6,927 bases of DNA from Gammaproteobacteria bacterium (GCA_011620145.1 WOZT01000078.1:1-6927), one strand, 5' to 3'; shown: positions 1 through 6,589, counted from the first letter of the stretch. Numbers and translations are program-made. Notes: a model not told the origin generated them from the sequence alone.

Positions 1-234
1 CGCAACTGGCTCCGGCCTCCCGTGGCCGATAGCGTGGGCAGTTTCAAATGTGAATTACGCGTGTCCCAGACGCCAACGGGACAGGTCATGAGCGCCCAGG
101 TCGTCAAGAGTTGTGGAGACGCCATCCTGGATCGTTCGATTGAACAGGCTGTATTTCGCGCGTCTCCGCTTCCTCCGCCTCCACCGGAGTTGGTCGATCA
201 GACGCGCGATTTGATTTTTCTCTTCAAACCCTGA
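1..234 (+). CDS. tolA: TolA, C-terminal domain (5' part outside window)
   Basis: This is the last 77 codons of an open frame that enters from the left edge and stops at TGA 232-234. It matches the TolA C-terminal (domain III) pattern: an N-terminal RNWLRPP segment, a beta strand (FKCELRVSQ), a TPTGQVMSAQVVKS hairpin, an ILDRSIEQAVFRASPLPPPPP helix-turn, and a final IFLFKP strand, the usual TolA ending. In the family this periplasmic domain contacts TolB and Pal while the N-terminus sits in the inner membrane with TolQR. Two cysteines (KCEL and KSCGD) could form a disulfide; that is inference. The ATG at 94 and GTG codons inside the frame are internal, because the frame is open to base 1 and the homology begins there. 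tolB follows after 8 bases, which fits a tolQRAB operon. The transmembrane and long helical domains are not in the window. Confidence 0.88.
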   Translation, partial: RNWLRPPVADSVGSFKCELRVSQTPTGQVMSAQVVKSCGDAILDRSIEQAVFRASPLPPPPPELVDQTRDLIFLFKP

Positions 235-242
235 GAGGGGAC

Positions 243-1550
243 ATGATGCGTGTGTTGAACTGGTGGCGAGTGTGCGTGGTCACCTTGCTGATGGCGACGA
301 CTTCAGCTTTCGGTGAGCCGCTCCGAATCGAAGTCACAGAAGGCGTGAACAGTGCGTTGCCCGTGGCCATCGTGCCCTTCGCTGGTGCCGAACAGGCCCC
401 CGGCGCGCCGGTCAGTGCCATCGTGGATGCCGACCTGGCGCGGAGCGGGCGTTTCAACACCCTCGCCACGGCGGAAATGCCGCAGAAGCCCAGCAGCCTG
501 GAGCAGATGAATATCCCGGCCTGGCGCACCACTGGGGTGAACTACGCCGCGGTCGGCCAGGTGATTCCCCAGGGCGGTGGCAACTACATGATCCGCGTTG
601 TGCTGGTGGATGTGCCGCGCGGCCAGCAGTTGATGGCGTTCCAGGTGCCGGCAACGGCGGACGACATGCGCAGCGCGGCCCACCGGGTCAGCGACCTGAT
701 CTATGAGCAATTGCTGGGCGAGCGCGGCGCCTTCAATACCCGCATCGCCTATGTCAGCGTGCCCAATCGGCCGCGCATCGGCCAGCCTGCGGAATATCTG
801 TTGATGGTATCCGATGCGGATGGGGAGAACGGCCGCACCGTGCTCAAGTCCAAGGAGCCGTTGATGTCGCCGGTGTGGTCGCCGGACGGCCGGCAACTGG
901 CCTATGTGTCCTTCGAAAGCGGTCGCTCGCAGATCTTTTCCCAGGATTTGTCGACCGGCAAGCGTCGCCTGCTGTCGTCCAAGCCGGGCATCAATGGCGC
1001 CCCCGGTTGGTCGCCGGACGGTCGCCAGTTGGCACTGGCGCTGTCCGACGGCGCCAATACCCAGATTTATCTGATGGATCTGGAAAGCGGCAGCTTGCGT
1101 CAGCTCACCCAAGGGGCGGCCATCAATACCGAGCCGACCTGGTCGCCGGATGGCAGCAAGCTGGCTTTTACCTCGGATCGCGGCGGGCATCCGCAAATCT
1201 ACGAGCAGGACATGGCAACGGGTCAGGTTCGCCGGCTGACCTATCAGGGCAACTACAATGCCCGACCCCGCTACAGCCCCGATGGCAAGTCGCTGGTCTT
1301 TATCAGCGGTGGGTCGACGTTCCGGATTGCCGTGCAGGATTTGCAGACGGGGGCGTTCCGCGTATTGAGTCAGGGACCAGAGGATGAGTCGCCCAGCTTC
1401 GCGCCCAACGGGGCCATGATAATCTATGCCAGTCAGTACGGGGACACTGGGGTCTTGTCCACTGTTTCTTTCGACGGCAAGGTACGTCAGCGCGTGGCCG
1501 GTAATGGTGATATCCGTGAAGCGGCCTGGTCGCCATTCCGGCCTCGTTGA
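243..1550 (+). CDS. tolB: Tol-Pal system beta-propeller protein TolB
   Basis: TolB is the periplasmic hub of the Tol-Pal complex. It binds Pal through its propeller, and TolA through its extreme N-terminus (the TolB box). The 435 residues are close to the usual ~430. A signal peptide (residues 1-24, hydrophobic core about 9-22, cleavage likely after SAFG) would leave a mature N-terminus EPLRIEVTEG, which resembles the known TolB-box start. Residues ~25-160 form the N-terminal alpha/beta domain. Five PD40-type propeller blades follow, with SPDG or APNG cores near residues 213, 257, 301, 345 and 387, and a last W-S-P near 429. Tandem ATGs occur at 243 and 246. The SD-like GAGG at 235-238 lies 4 bases from the first and 7 from the second, so translation may really begin at 246, one residue shorter. 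The gene is 8 bases after tolA and 29 bases before pal; no promoter is visible, so it is probably read from upstream tol genes. Confidence 0.96.
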   Translation: MMRVLNWWRVCVVTLLMATTSAFGEPLRIEVTEGVNSALPVAIVPFAGAEQAPGAPVSAIVDADLARSGRFNTLATAEMPQKPSSLEQMNIPAWRTTGVNYAAVGQVIPQGGGNYMIRVVLVDVPRGQQLMAFQVPATADDMRSAAHRVSDLIYEQLLGERGAFNTRIAYVSVPNRPRIGQPAEYLLMVSDADGENGRTVLKSKEPLMSPVWSPDGRQLAYVSFESGRSQIFSQDLSTGKRRLLSSKPGINGAPGWSPDGRQLALALSDGANTQIYLMDLESGSLRQLTQGAAINTEPTWSPDGSKLAFTSDRGGHPQIYEQDMATGQVRRLTYQGNYNARPRYSPDGKSLVFISGGSTFRIAVQDLQTGAFRVLSQGPEDESPSFAPNGAMIIYASQYGDTGVLSTVSFDGKVRQRVAGNGDIREAAWSPFRPR

Positions 1551-1579
1551 AGTCAGAATTTGGGTAGGAGATGTTCTTG

Positions 1580-2179
1580 ATGAAGACTTTCGGGAGTGAT
1601 GCGACGATGGGGCAGTTTCCAAAATGGATGGTGGTGGGGGTGATGGTGGTGGCTCTGGCGGGATGCGCCGGCAGCTCCAAGAAAGCCACCAAAGGCGCAG
1701 CGGCTGGTGATTGGGCGGCGGGCGGCGCCGAGACACGCCCCCTGGGAGAAGGAGGTGGTTTGAAGGGCGATGAGTGGGGCGCGGTGCAAGGGGCGACGGC
1801 CGGTGATAGCAACTATGGCTCGCCAACCGATCCCAAGGCGGCGGCCTTGCAGTCTCAGGTGATCTATTTCGAATATGACAGCAGCGTGGTTGCTCCCCAG
1901 TACTTGGAGGTCGTCCGCGCCCATGGTGAATTTCTGAAGAAAAATCCCAATGTCCGCGCCAATCTGGAAGGGCATACCGACGAGCGCGGCTCGCGTGAGT
2001 ACAACATCGCTCTGGGGCAACGTCGTAGCGACACGGTGATGAAACTGCTGATTGCGCAAGGGGTTTCGGCCTCCCAGCTCTCCTCTGTCAGCTTCGGCGA
2101 GGAAAAGCCGGCGGCCTATGGCAGCGGTGAGGCCGCCTGGTCGAAGAATCGCCGGGTCGAAGTCCGCTACGCGCCTTGA
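1580..2179 (+). CDS. pal: Peptidoglycan-associated lipoprotein Pal
   Basis: Pal is an outer-membrane lipoprotein that grips peptidoglycan and cycles on and off TolB, driving outer-membrane constriction. From the ATG at 1580 it has 199 residues: a signal sequence with lipobox LAGC (acylated Cys29), a long Gly/Ala-rich linker (about 30-90), and an OmpA-like domain (about 94-199). That domain shows YFEYD (96-100), LEGHTDERG with Asp134, and NIALGQRRS with Arg149. In OmpA-like proteins this Asp and Arg hold diaminopimelate. The residue after the cysteine is Ala, not Asp, which suits Lol-mediated export to the outer membrane. In-frame ATGs also occur at 1571 and 1607. The strong SD AGGAG (1566-1570) abuts the first and sits 9 bases from 1580, so I chose 1580. 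The linker makes the protein longer than the ~170-residue enterobacterial Pal. Confidence 0.96.
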   Translation: MKTFGSDATMGQFPKWMVVGVMVVALAGCAGSSKKATKGAAAGDWAAGGAETRPLGEGGGLKGDEWGAVQGATAGDSNYGSPTDPKAAALQSQVIYFEYDSSVVAPQYLEVVRAHGEFLKKNPNVRANLEGHTDERGSREYNIALGQRRSDTVMKLLIAQGVSASQLSSVSFGEEKPAAYGSGEAAWSKNRRVEVRYAP

Positions 2180-2267
2180 TTGGGATGTGGGTGGTTCAGC
2201 GGTCAGCCGCCCGGTTGAATGTTAAAACTGGATGAGCGACACGCAGCAGGTTGCGGGAGGTTCCTGA

Positions 2268-3116
2268 ATGGTCAAGGCACGGATGTGGGGAGGGGCGGTG
2301 TTGGGTGCCGGGCTGTTGGCCGGTTGCGCTCCGATGCCACCGCAATCCCAGGACGACCCGATTGCATTCCGGATCAACCAACTGGAAAGCCGGATGGAGA
2401 AGCTGGAACAGAGCCAGCAGGGCGGTCGCGCTGTGGATGTGGTGTCGACCCAGCAGCAGATCCAGGAAGACTTGCGTCAGCTCAAGGGCGGCCTGGAACA
2501 GCAGGCCTATCAGCTCCAGAACCAGGAACAGCGGATCAATCAACTGATGGCCGAGGTGCAACAGCGGATTCCGGCGCTGGGCGGTGGTGCAGTGGCGCCA
2601 TCCGCTGGCGGCGAGGCACCTGCGCCGGTGGCACCACCGGCGACGGATGCACCATCGGCTGACGGCGCCACTCCTGCTGCTCCCCAAGCGCCGGTGCCGG
2701 TAACCTCGTTGCCACCGGTGGCCGGCGAACAGGCGAACTATGATGTGGCGTTCAACCTGCTCAAGGAAGGCCGCTATCCCCAGGCGGCGGATGCGTTTGG
2801 CCGCTTCCTCCAGCAATACCCGTCCAGCCGGCTGGCGCCCAATGCCCAGTACTGGCTGGCGGAGTCCCAATATGTGGCGCGCAACTACGATGCGTCCATG
2901 GTTGAGTTCAAAAAAGTGGTGACACAGTATCCCGGCAATTCCAAGATTCCCGATGCCCTGCTTAAAATCGGTTACATCCACAGTGAAAAACAGCAATGGA
3001 CAGAAGCCAAGACGGCTCTGGACCGGGTGATTCAGGAGTACCCTGGCACCGGCGCCGCCGATCTGGCCCGCCAGCGGCTCAACCGGCTGCAGCGGGAAGG
3101 CCACATTCCGGGGTGA
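2268..3116 (+). CDS. cpoB: Cell division coordinator CpoB (YbgF), lipoprotein form
   Basis: CpoB couples the Tol-Pal machine to septal peptidoglycan synthesis by PBP1B in E. coli; this is family knowledge. The 282-residue product has the family layout. There is an export signal (1-19). A coiled coil at about 33-100 is rich in Gln, Leu and Glu (INQLESRMEKLEQ, then QLQNQEQRINQLMAEVQQR) and corresponds to the trimerisation helix. A Pro/Ala-rich linker spans about 101-153. Three TPRs follow at about 155-187, 191-224 and 228-261, ending [12 protein letters not shown]. Unlike soluble E. coli CpoB, the signal ends in a lipobox LAGC with Cys20, followed by Ala, so an outer-membrane lipoprotein is predicted. 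The start is firm: GGGAGG at 2255-2260 lies 7 bases from the ATG. The gene is 88 bases after pal, the widest gap in the cluster, and its stop overlaps the queE start. Confidence 0.93.
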   Translation: MVKARMWGGAVLGAGLLAGCAPMPPQSQDDPIAFRINQLESRMEKLEQSQQGGRAVDVVSTQQQIQEDLRQLKGGLEQQAYQLQNQEQRINQLMAEVQQRIPALGGGAVAPSAGGEAPAPVAPPATDAPSADGATPAAPQAPVPVTSLPPVAGEQANYDVAFNLLKEGRYPQAADAFGRFLQQYPSSRLAPNAQYWLAESQYVARNYDASMVEFKKVVTQYPGNSKIPDALLKIGYIHSEKQQWTEAKTALDRVIQEYPGTGAADLARQRLNRLQREGHIPG

Positions 3117-3781
3117 CCGCCAGGGACGCGCGGCTCGCCCTGCGGGTGCGGATCACCGAGATCTTCCATTCCCTCCAGGGTGAGGCGGCCAGCGTTGGTT
3201 CCCCCACCGTCTTTGTCCGACTCACGGGCTGCCCCTTGCGTTGCAGCTATTGCGACACGGCCTATGCCTTCCACGGCGGGACGATGCGGACCTTGACGGA
3301 TGTGCTGGCTGAGGTGGCGCGTTATCCGGCGCGGCATGTCTGCGTCACCGGCGGCGAGCCACTGGCCCAGGGTGAGGCGTGCCGGGCGCTGCTGGCCTTG
3401 TTGTGTGAACACGGTTATGCGGTGTCGCTGGAAACCGGTGGCGCCTTGTCCATCGCTGAGATCGATGCGCGCGTCAGTCGCGTGGTGGACCTCAAAACGC
3501 CTAGCTCGGGTGAAGTCGTCCGCAATGACTGGGCCAATCTGGATCTGTTGACGGCACACGACCAGATCAAGTGTGTATTGAGCGACCGGGTGGATTACGA
3601 GTGGGCGGCCGAACAGGTTCGCACACGGGACTTGGGCGCACGCTGCACGGTCTGGTTTTCGCCGGTTCATCGACGACTCGACCCACGCCGCTTGGCAGAG
3701 TGGATCCTGGAAGATGGCTTGCCGGTTCGCCTGCAGCTCCAGCTTCACAAGTTGCTGTGGGGCGAGGCTTCGGGTCACTGA
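3113..3781 (+). CDS. queE: 7-carboxy-7-deazaguanine synthase QueE (radical SAM)
   Basis: QueE is a radical-SAM enzyme that rearranges 6-carboxy-5,6,7,8-tetrahydropterin into 7-carboxy-7-deazaguanine, the step before QueC in preQ0 and queuosine synthesis. From the GTG at 3113 it has 222 residues. Visible motifs are [12 protein letters not shown] (13-24), the cluster-binding CPLRCSYC with Cys40, Cys44 and Cys47 in the CX3CX2C spacing, CVTGGEP (77-83) for SAM binding, [23 protein letters not shown], and the terminal [11 protein letters not shown] typical of the family. The start is inferred. GTG 3113 overlaps the cpoB stop as GTGA, with GGGAAGG at 3094-3100 upstream. A second in-frame GTG at 3146 would give V-RITEIF directly and fit short homologues, but it lacks a good SD. 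The frame also extends upstream to ATG 2996 inside cpoB, which is rejected because that extension has no family homology. queC follows after 17 bases. Confidence 0.95.
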   Translation: MTARDARLALRVRITEIFHSLQGEAASVGSPTVFVRLTGCPLRCSYCDTAYAFHGGTMRTLTDVLAEVARYPARHVCVTGGEPLAQGEACRALLALLCEHGYAVSLETGGALSIAEIDARVSRVVDLKTPSSGEVVRNDWANLDLLTAHDQIKCVLSDRVDYEWAAEQVRTRDLGARCTVWFSPVHRRLDPRRLAEWILEDGLPVRLQLQLHKLLWGEASGH

Positions 3782-3798
3782 GGTTGCTGGGAGGGAAC

Positions 3799-4479
3799 AT
3801 GACGGATCACGCCATTGTGCTGTTGTCCGGTGGTCTGGATTCGGCCACGACGCTGGCCTTGGCGCGCGACCAGGGATATGAGTGCTTTGCCTTGAGCTTT
3901 GCCTATGGTCAGCGCCACGACGCCGAATTGGCGGCGGCGGGGCGGGTGGCGACGCAGATGGGCGTGCGAGAGCATCGCACTGTGGCGCTGGATCTGGCCG
4001 CTTTCGGCGGTTCCGCACTGACCGACCCGGCCATTGCCGTACCCACGGCGCCCTCCACCGGCATCCCGGTCACCTACGTGCCGGCGCGCAACACGATCTT
4101 CCTGGCCTACGCGCTGGCTTGGGCGGAGGTGTTGCCGGCACGGGACCTGTTTATTGGCGTCAATGCGATTGATTACTCGGGCTACCCGGACTGCCGGCCG
4201 GCGTTCATTGAAGCCTTTGAACGCCTCGCCAACCTGGGCACTCGGGCGGGCGTGGAAGGCGATGGTTTTTGCATCCATGCCCCCCTGATCCACTGGTCCA
4301 AGGCCGAAATCATCCGTTGCGGCTTGGCCTTGGGGGTCGACTATGGCCTGACGGTGTCCTGTTACCAAGCTGACGATACCGGCGCTGCCTGTGGTCGTTG
4401 TGACGCCTGTCGGCTGCGCGCGGCAGGCTTCATCGAGGCGGGGGTGCCTGATCCAACCCGTTATGCGCCGGATGCCTGA
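3799..4479 (+). CDS. queC: 7-cyano-7-deazaguanine (preQ0) synthase QueC
   Basis: QueC converts 7-carboxy-7-deazaguanine to 7-cyano-7-deazaguanine (preQ0) using ATP and ammonia in the cytoplasm. preQ0 then goes to QueF and on to queuosine at the wobble base of GUN-anticodon tRNAs. The 226 residues match the usual length. The PP-loop ATPase motif is [12 protein letters not shown] (8-19); other family signatures are [10 protein letters not shown] (31-40), [10 protein letters not shown] (93-102) and [14 protein letters not shown] (121-134). The C-terminal zinc site has SCYQ plus CGRCDAC, with Cys188, Cys198, Cys201 and Cys204 as likely ligands. The start ATG 3799 has GGGAGGG (3789-3795) just upstream, and the product begins [12 protein letters not shown], the expected distance from the P-loop. 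The same frame is open further upstream but without homology. It probably shares a transcript with queE. Neither queD nor queF is in the window, so the pathway must be completed elsewhere. Confidence 0.97.
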   Translation: MTDHAIVLLSGGLDSATTLALARDQGYECFALSFAYGQRHDAELAAAGRVATQMGVREHRTVALDLAAFGGSALTDPAIAVPTAPSTGIPVTYVPARNTIFLAYALAWAEVLPARDLFIGVNAIDYSGYPDCRPAFIEAFERLANLGTRAGVEGDGFCIHAPLIHWSKAEIIRCGLALGVDYGLTVSCYQADDTGAACGRCDACRLRAAGFIEAGVPDPTRYAPDA

Positions 4480-4482
4480 GGC

Positions 4483-4510
4483 TTGTCATTTGCCCCCGCT
4501 GGGGTATCAT
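4483..4510 (+). promoter_or_regulatory. Sigma70-type promoter of tRNA-Lys with GC-rich discriminator
   Basis: A TTGTCA -35 box (4483-4488) and a TATCAT -10 box (4505-4510) are separated by 16 bases, each one mismatch from the sigma70 consensus. The next bases, GGCGGCCCG (4511-4519), form a GC-rich discriminator of the kind seen at stable-RNA promoters under stringent (ppGpp) control. The tRNA 5' end lies 27 bases after the -10, which allows a short leader removed by RNase P. The -35 begins four bases after the queC stop. Stringent control is inference from base composition. Confidence 0.75.
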
Positions 4511-4536
4511 GGCGGCCCGTTTTCCATATCCCCTGC

Positions 4537-4612
4537 GGGCTGTTAGCTCAATCGGTAGAGCAGTGGCCTTTTAAGCCATTGGTTCCGGGTTCAAGTCCCG
4601 GGCAGCCCACCA
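4537..4612 (+). tRNA. tRNA-Lys (anticodon UUU), CCA encoded
   Basis: A complete 76-base cloverleaf can be folded by hand. The acceptor stem GGGCTGT (4537-4543) pairs with GCAGCCC (4602-4608), with one U-G pair at the base. The D stem is GCTC/GAGC. The anticodon stem GTGGC/GCCAT encloses the loop CTTTTAA with anticodon TTT. The T stem CCGGG/CCCGG encloses TTCAAGT. The discriminator A4609 is followed by a genomically encoded CCA (4610-4612). The anticodon decodes AAA and AAG as lysine. It has its own promoter directly upstream. Because the anticodon is UUU, this tRNA is not itself a queuosine substrate; the adjacency to queE and queC is positional. I found no hairpin with a T run after it, so its terminator is not evident. 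Confidence 0.98.
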
Positions 4613-4754
4613 TTCCCTTGTCTTTTCGATTCTTCTGTACTCCTCTGCGGCGATTGGTCGCATGGTGTTCTGTGCGCTGCAGTTCTATGCTACGACGCAT
4701 AGGGTGTTTGCCCTGGGATCGCATTCCATCGCATTGCCACAGGAGGATAGGCTC
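4613..4754 (+). promoter_or_regulatory. Leader between tRNA-Lys and membrane protein, with repeats
   Basis: This non-coding stretch separates the tRNA from the next gene. It holds a perfect 6-bp inverted repeat, CTATGC-TACGAC-GCATAG (4685-4702). A second stem, AGGG-TGTTTG-CCCT (4701-4714), shares two bases with the first, so the two could not fully form together. A tandem direct repeat of ATCGCATT (4718-4725 and 4728-4735) has a 10-base period, one turn of DNA. An ideal SD, AGGAGG (4741-4746), follows. No good -10/-35 pair is visible; TATGCT at 4686-4691 is only a weak -10 candidate. The region could hold an operator or a structured 5' leader, but nothing identifies the regulator. Confidence 0.35.
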
Positions 4755-5141
4755 ATGGCACAAAGCATTTCGACGAAAGGTCTGGGGCTCGGCGTGGTGG
4801 TCCTCGCCGCGGGGCTCGGGGGCGGATTTGCGCAGGAAGTCGAGCGTTACCTGTCCGTGGCCTGTCTCGCGCGCGGTGAATGCTATGGCCGGATGGATTG
4901 GGCGTACTGGGCGAGTTTGATGCCACCCTTGACCCTCGCAGGCGGAATGGCGTCGTTGCTGGTTATCCTGTTTGCGCTGGCCGCGAGCAGTCCATTCAGC
5001 CTGCGCATGCTGGGATTGGGTACTCTGCCGGATATCGAAACCACACAGTCGGTCCGCCACTTCACGCACAGGCTGGCCGGTGCGGGCGCGCTGTCGTTGA
5101 TGCTGTTCGCCGGCCTGGCCAACTGGTTCACCACATGGTGA
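4755..5141 (+). CDS. Small three-helix membrane protein of unknown function
   Basis: I do not recognise this 128-residue protein. The start ATG 4755 is chosen because AGGAGG lies 8 bases upstream. An in-frame ATG at 4662 would add 31 residues without membrane or motif character and with no SD. Three hydrophobic segments are visible, at about residues 9-27 (GLGLGVVVLAAGLGGG), 57-78 (PPLTLAGGMASLLVILFALAA) and 107-124. Charge balance suggests N-terminus in, first loop in the periplasm, second loop in the cytoplasm. The first loop carries two cysteines six residues apart (CLARGEC, Cys37 and Cys43) and aromatic residues (MDWAYWASL). The second loop is basic and polar (TTQSVRHFTHR). The terminus is AGLANWFTTW. 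It sits alone between the tRNA and a convergent protease gene, with no operon partner. Good SD, membrane pattern and codon use support a real gene; the function is open. Confidence 0.72.
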   Translation: MAQSISTKGLGLGVVVLAAGLGGGFAQEVERYLSVACLARGECYGRMDWAYWASLMPPLTLAGGMASLLVILFALAASSPFSLRMLGLGTLPDIETTQSVRHFTHRLAGAGALSLMLFAGLANWFTTW

Positions 5142-5290
5142 CTGGCAGCCATGGCATTGGGATGCCGGCAGCCGTGGCGCGAGCCATCGGCGAGGTGTTC
5201 GCCTTTGGTTGCGCGCCCCGGCCTTAAGTTTCTTCCGGCTGCCATTGCCGCGTGTGAGTGGCATTGCTGCAAGGGAATGCTGTTGGCGGC
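5142..5290. other. Convergent intergenic gap, weak terminator candidate
   Basis: These 149 bases separate the stop codons of two convergent genes. One weak hairpin is visible on the plus strand: GGCGA-GGTGT-TCGCC (5189-5203) followed by only three Ts. Another is GGCAT-TGGG-ATGCC (5153-5166) with no T run. Either might end the upstream plus-strand gene, but neither is a convincing intrinsic terminator. I see no terminator for the minus-strand gene and no small ORF with an SD. Confidence 0.3.
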
Positions 5291-6589
5291 TTAACCCTTG
5301 GGCGGTGCGTTGACCGGCACACCCATCCGCAACAGCGTCTCGCGAGCCTGTTTGCCCACCGCGCTGTCTGATTGGGCCGCAACCCGCAGGTGCGCCACGG
5401 CGCGCTCACGATCGCCGCGAGCCAGCGCCAGTTCGCCGAGCGCATTGTGGGCGGTGGCCGTGGGCAGCAGGGTGATGCTCTTTTCCAGATACTGGGCAGC
5501 TTGATCATTGTGATTCAATGCCTTGGCGGCCAGTCCCGCGCCCACGTAATATTGGTAATACCCCGCATCCATCGACAGGGCATGCTGGTAGTCGGTGAGG
5601 GCCTCGGATGGGCGCGACTGCTGTAAGGCCAGCAAACCCCGGAATCCCTGAAACAAGGGTTCTCGTGGCTCAGTCTGAATCGCCTGTTCAATCGAGCCCT
5701 GAGCCTTCTTGAAGTCTTTCTCGCCCAAGGCTTTGACTGCGGCGTCATAGGCGTCATAGGCGGGCTTGTCGCGCAACAGGGTGGCCATGCGCGTCTTGAA
5801 GCGCCCGGCGTCCAGTTCCCCATGCACACCCAATTGCTGGGCCAGTAGCCGATTTTGCTCCACTCGCTGAGTGGACGGGGGGTGGGAAGCGAACAATCCT
5901 TCCAGCCAATTGGCATTGTGACCTTCGGAGAGGCGCACGAAGGTTTCCTGCAGGGTCACGGCGGCATAGGGGTCATAGCCGGTTCGCGCCATGTAGCCCA
6001 TGCCGTAATGGTCGGCTTCCAACTCGGCTTCCCGACTGTAGCGCTGGTTCAGCGCGGAAGCCGCGAGCGCCGCGCTGCCGACTGCCAGTGGCGCGTAGCG
6101 CTCGTTGGCGCTGCCCGCCGCCACGGCCACTGCCATGACGCCGGCTTGCAACAGCATGGCGCGCTGCATTTGCTGGGCGCTGTGACCCGCCGCGGCGTGG
6201 GTGATCTCATGACCCAGCACCGCTGCCAGTTCAGCTTCATTGTTCAATGTCGTCAGCAAACCGCGATTGACGGCGATCTTGCCGCCGGGCATGGTCCAGG
6301 CATTGGGCACGGAATTGTTGAGTACCACGAACTCATAGGGCAGGGGCCGATCGGCAACAGTGGACAGCCTTTCACCAACTTCGCGCACATAGCTGTTGAC
6401 TTGCGGGTCCACGGTATAGAGGCCGCCCTGCATTTGTTGGGCGGGGCCATAATTCTGCATGCCCAGACTGATCTCCTGATCGGCAGAGATGATGCTGAGT
6501 TCACGCTGGCCGGTGACGGGGTTGACCGCGCAGGCCGTCAGCCCGGTCATGAGCAGTCCAAACAGAAAGGGGCGGATCAAGCGCCACAT
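5291..6589 (-). CDS. BepA-like M48 zinc metalloprotease lipoprotein with TPRs
   Basis: This predicted periplasmic zinc protease resembles the BepA (YfgC) group, which works in outer-membrane protein quality control and LptD maturation. From the ATG at 6589 it has 432 residues. It has a signal peptide with lipobox LTAC (acylated Cys20, then Ala, so outer membrane is likely) and a NPVTGQRELSIIS segment typical of these proteins. The metallopeptidase domain is about 30-250 and shows NAWTMPGGKIAVNRGLL, GHEITHAAAGH (His127, Glu128, His131), a hydrophobic stretch about 143-178, and SREAELEADHYGMGY with probable third ligand Glu189, then SHPPSTQRVEQ. Four TPR-like repeats fill about 276-409, as in BepA. 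A TTG at 6598 would add three residues, but the SD GGAG (6603-6600) is 1 base from it and 10 bases from the ATG. The gene stands alone, convergent with the small membrane protein. The exact subfamily (BepA, or another M48C lipoprotein) is uncertain. Confidence 0.9.
   Translation of the reverse strand: MWRLIRPFLFGLLMTGLTACAVNPVTGQRELSIISADQEISLGMQNYGPAQQMQGGLYTVDPQVNSYVREVGERLSTVADRPLPYEFVVLNNSVPNAWTMPGGKIAVNRGLLTTLNNEAELAAVLGHEITHAAAGHSAQQMQRAMLLQAGVMAVAVAAGSANERYAPLAVGSAALAASALNQRYSREAELEADHYGMGYMARTGYDPYAAVTLQETFVRLSEGHNANWLEGLFASHPPSTQRVEQNRLLAQQLGVHGELDAGRFKTRMATLLRDKPAYDAYDAAVKALGEKDFKKAQGSIEQAIQTEPREPLFQGFRGLLALQQSRPSEALTDYQHALSMDAGYYQYYVGAGLAAKALNHNDQAAQYLEKSITLLPTATAHNALGELALARGDRERAVAHLRVAAQSDSAVGKQARETLLRMGVPVNAPPKG

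Noticed and set aside
303..1826. A 507-codon open frame on the minus strand across tolB and pal
   Set aside because: It lies wholly antisense to two strongly supported genes, has Arg/His/Pro-rich shadow composition, no SD and no recognisable domain. Long antisense frames are expected in GC-rich DNA.
2199..2210. GCGG-TCAG-CCGC stem in the pal-cpoB gap as a terminator
   Set aside because: The stem is only four base pairs, with no T run, in a cluster expected to be co-transcribed; at most a minor structure.
2196..4018. Minus-strand open frames of about 300 codons antisense to cpoB, queE and the start of queC
   Set aside because: They are antisense to clear family members, low in complexity (His/Arg/Gln-rich), and show no family motif or start signal.
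4483..4920. A plus-strand frame running through the tRNA and into the membrane protein gene
   Set aside because: It reads through a perfect tRNA cloverleaf, lacks an SD and has no protein-like character; the frame used by the 4755 gene has the SD and membrane pattern.
4613..5290. Possible remnant of an integrated element after the tRNA
   Set aside because: There is no integrase, no repeated tRNA 3' end and no phage or plasmid gene within the window, and codon use looks like that of the neighbours.
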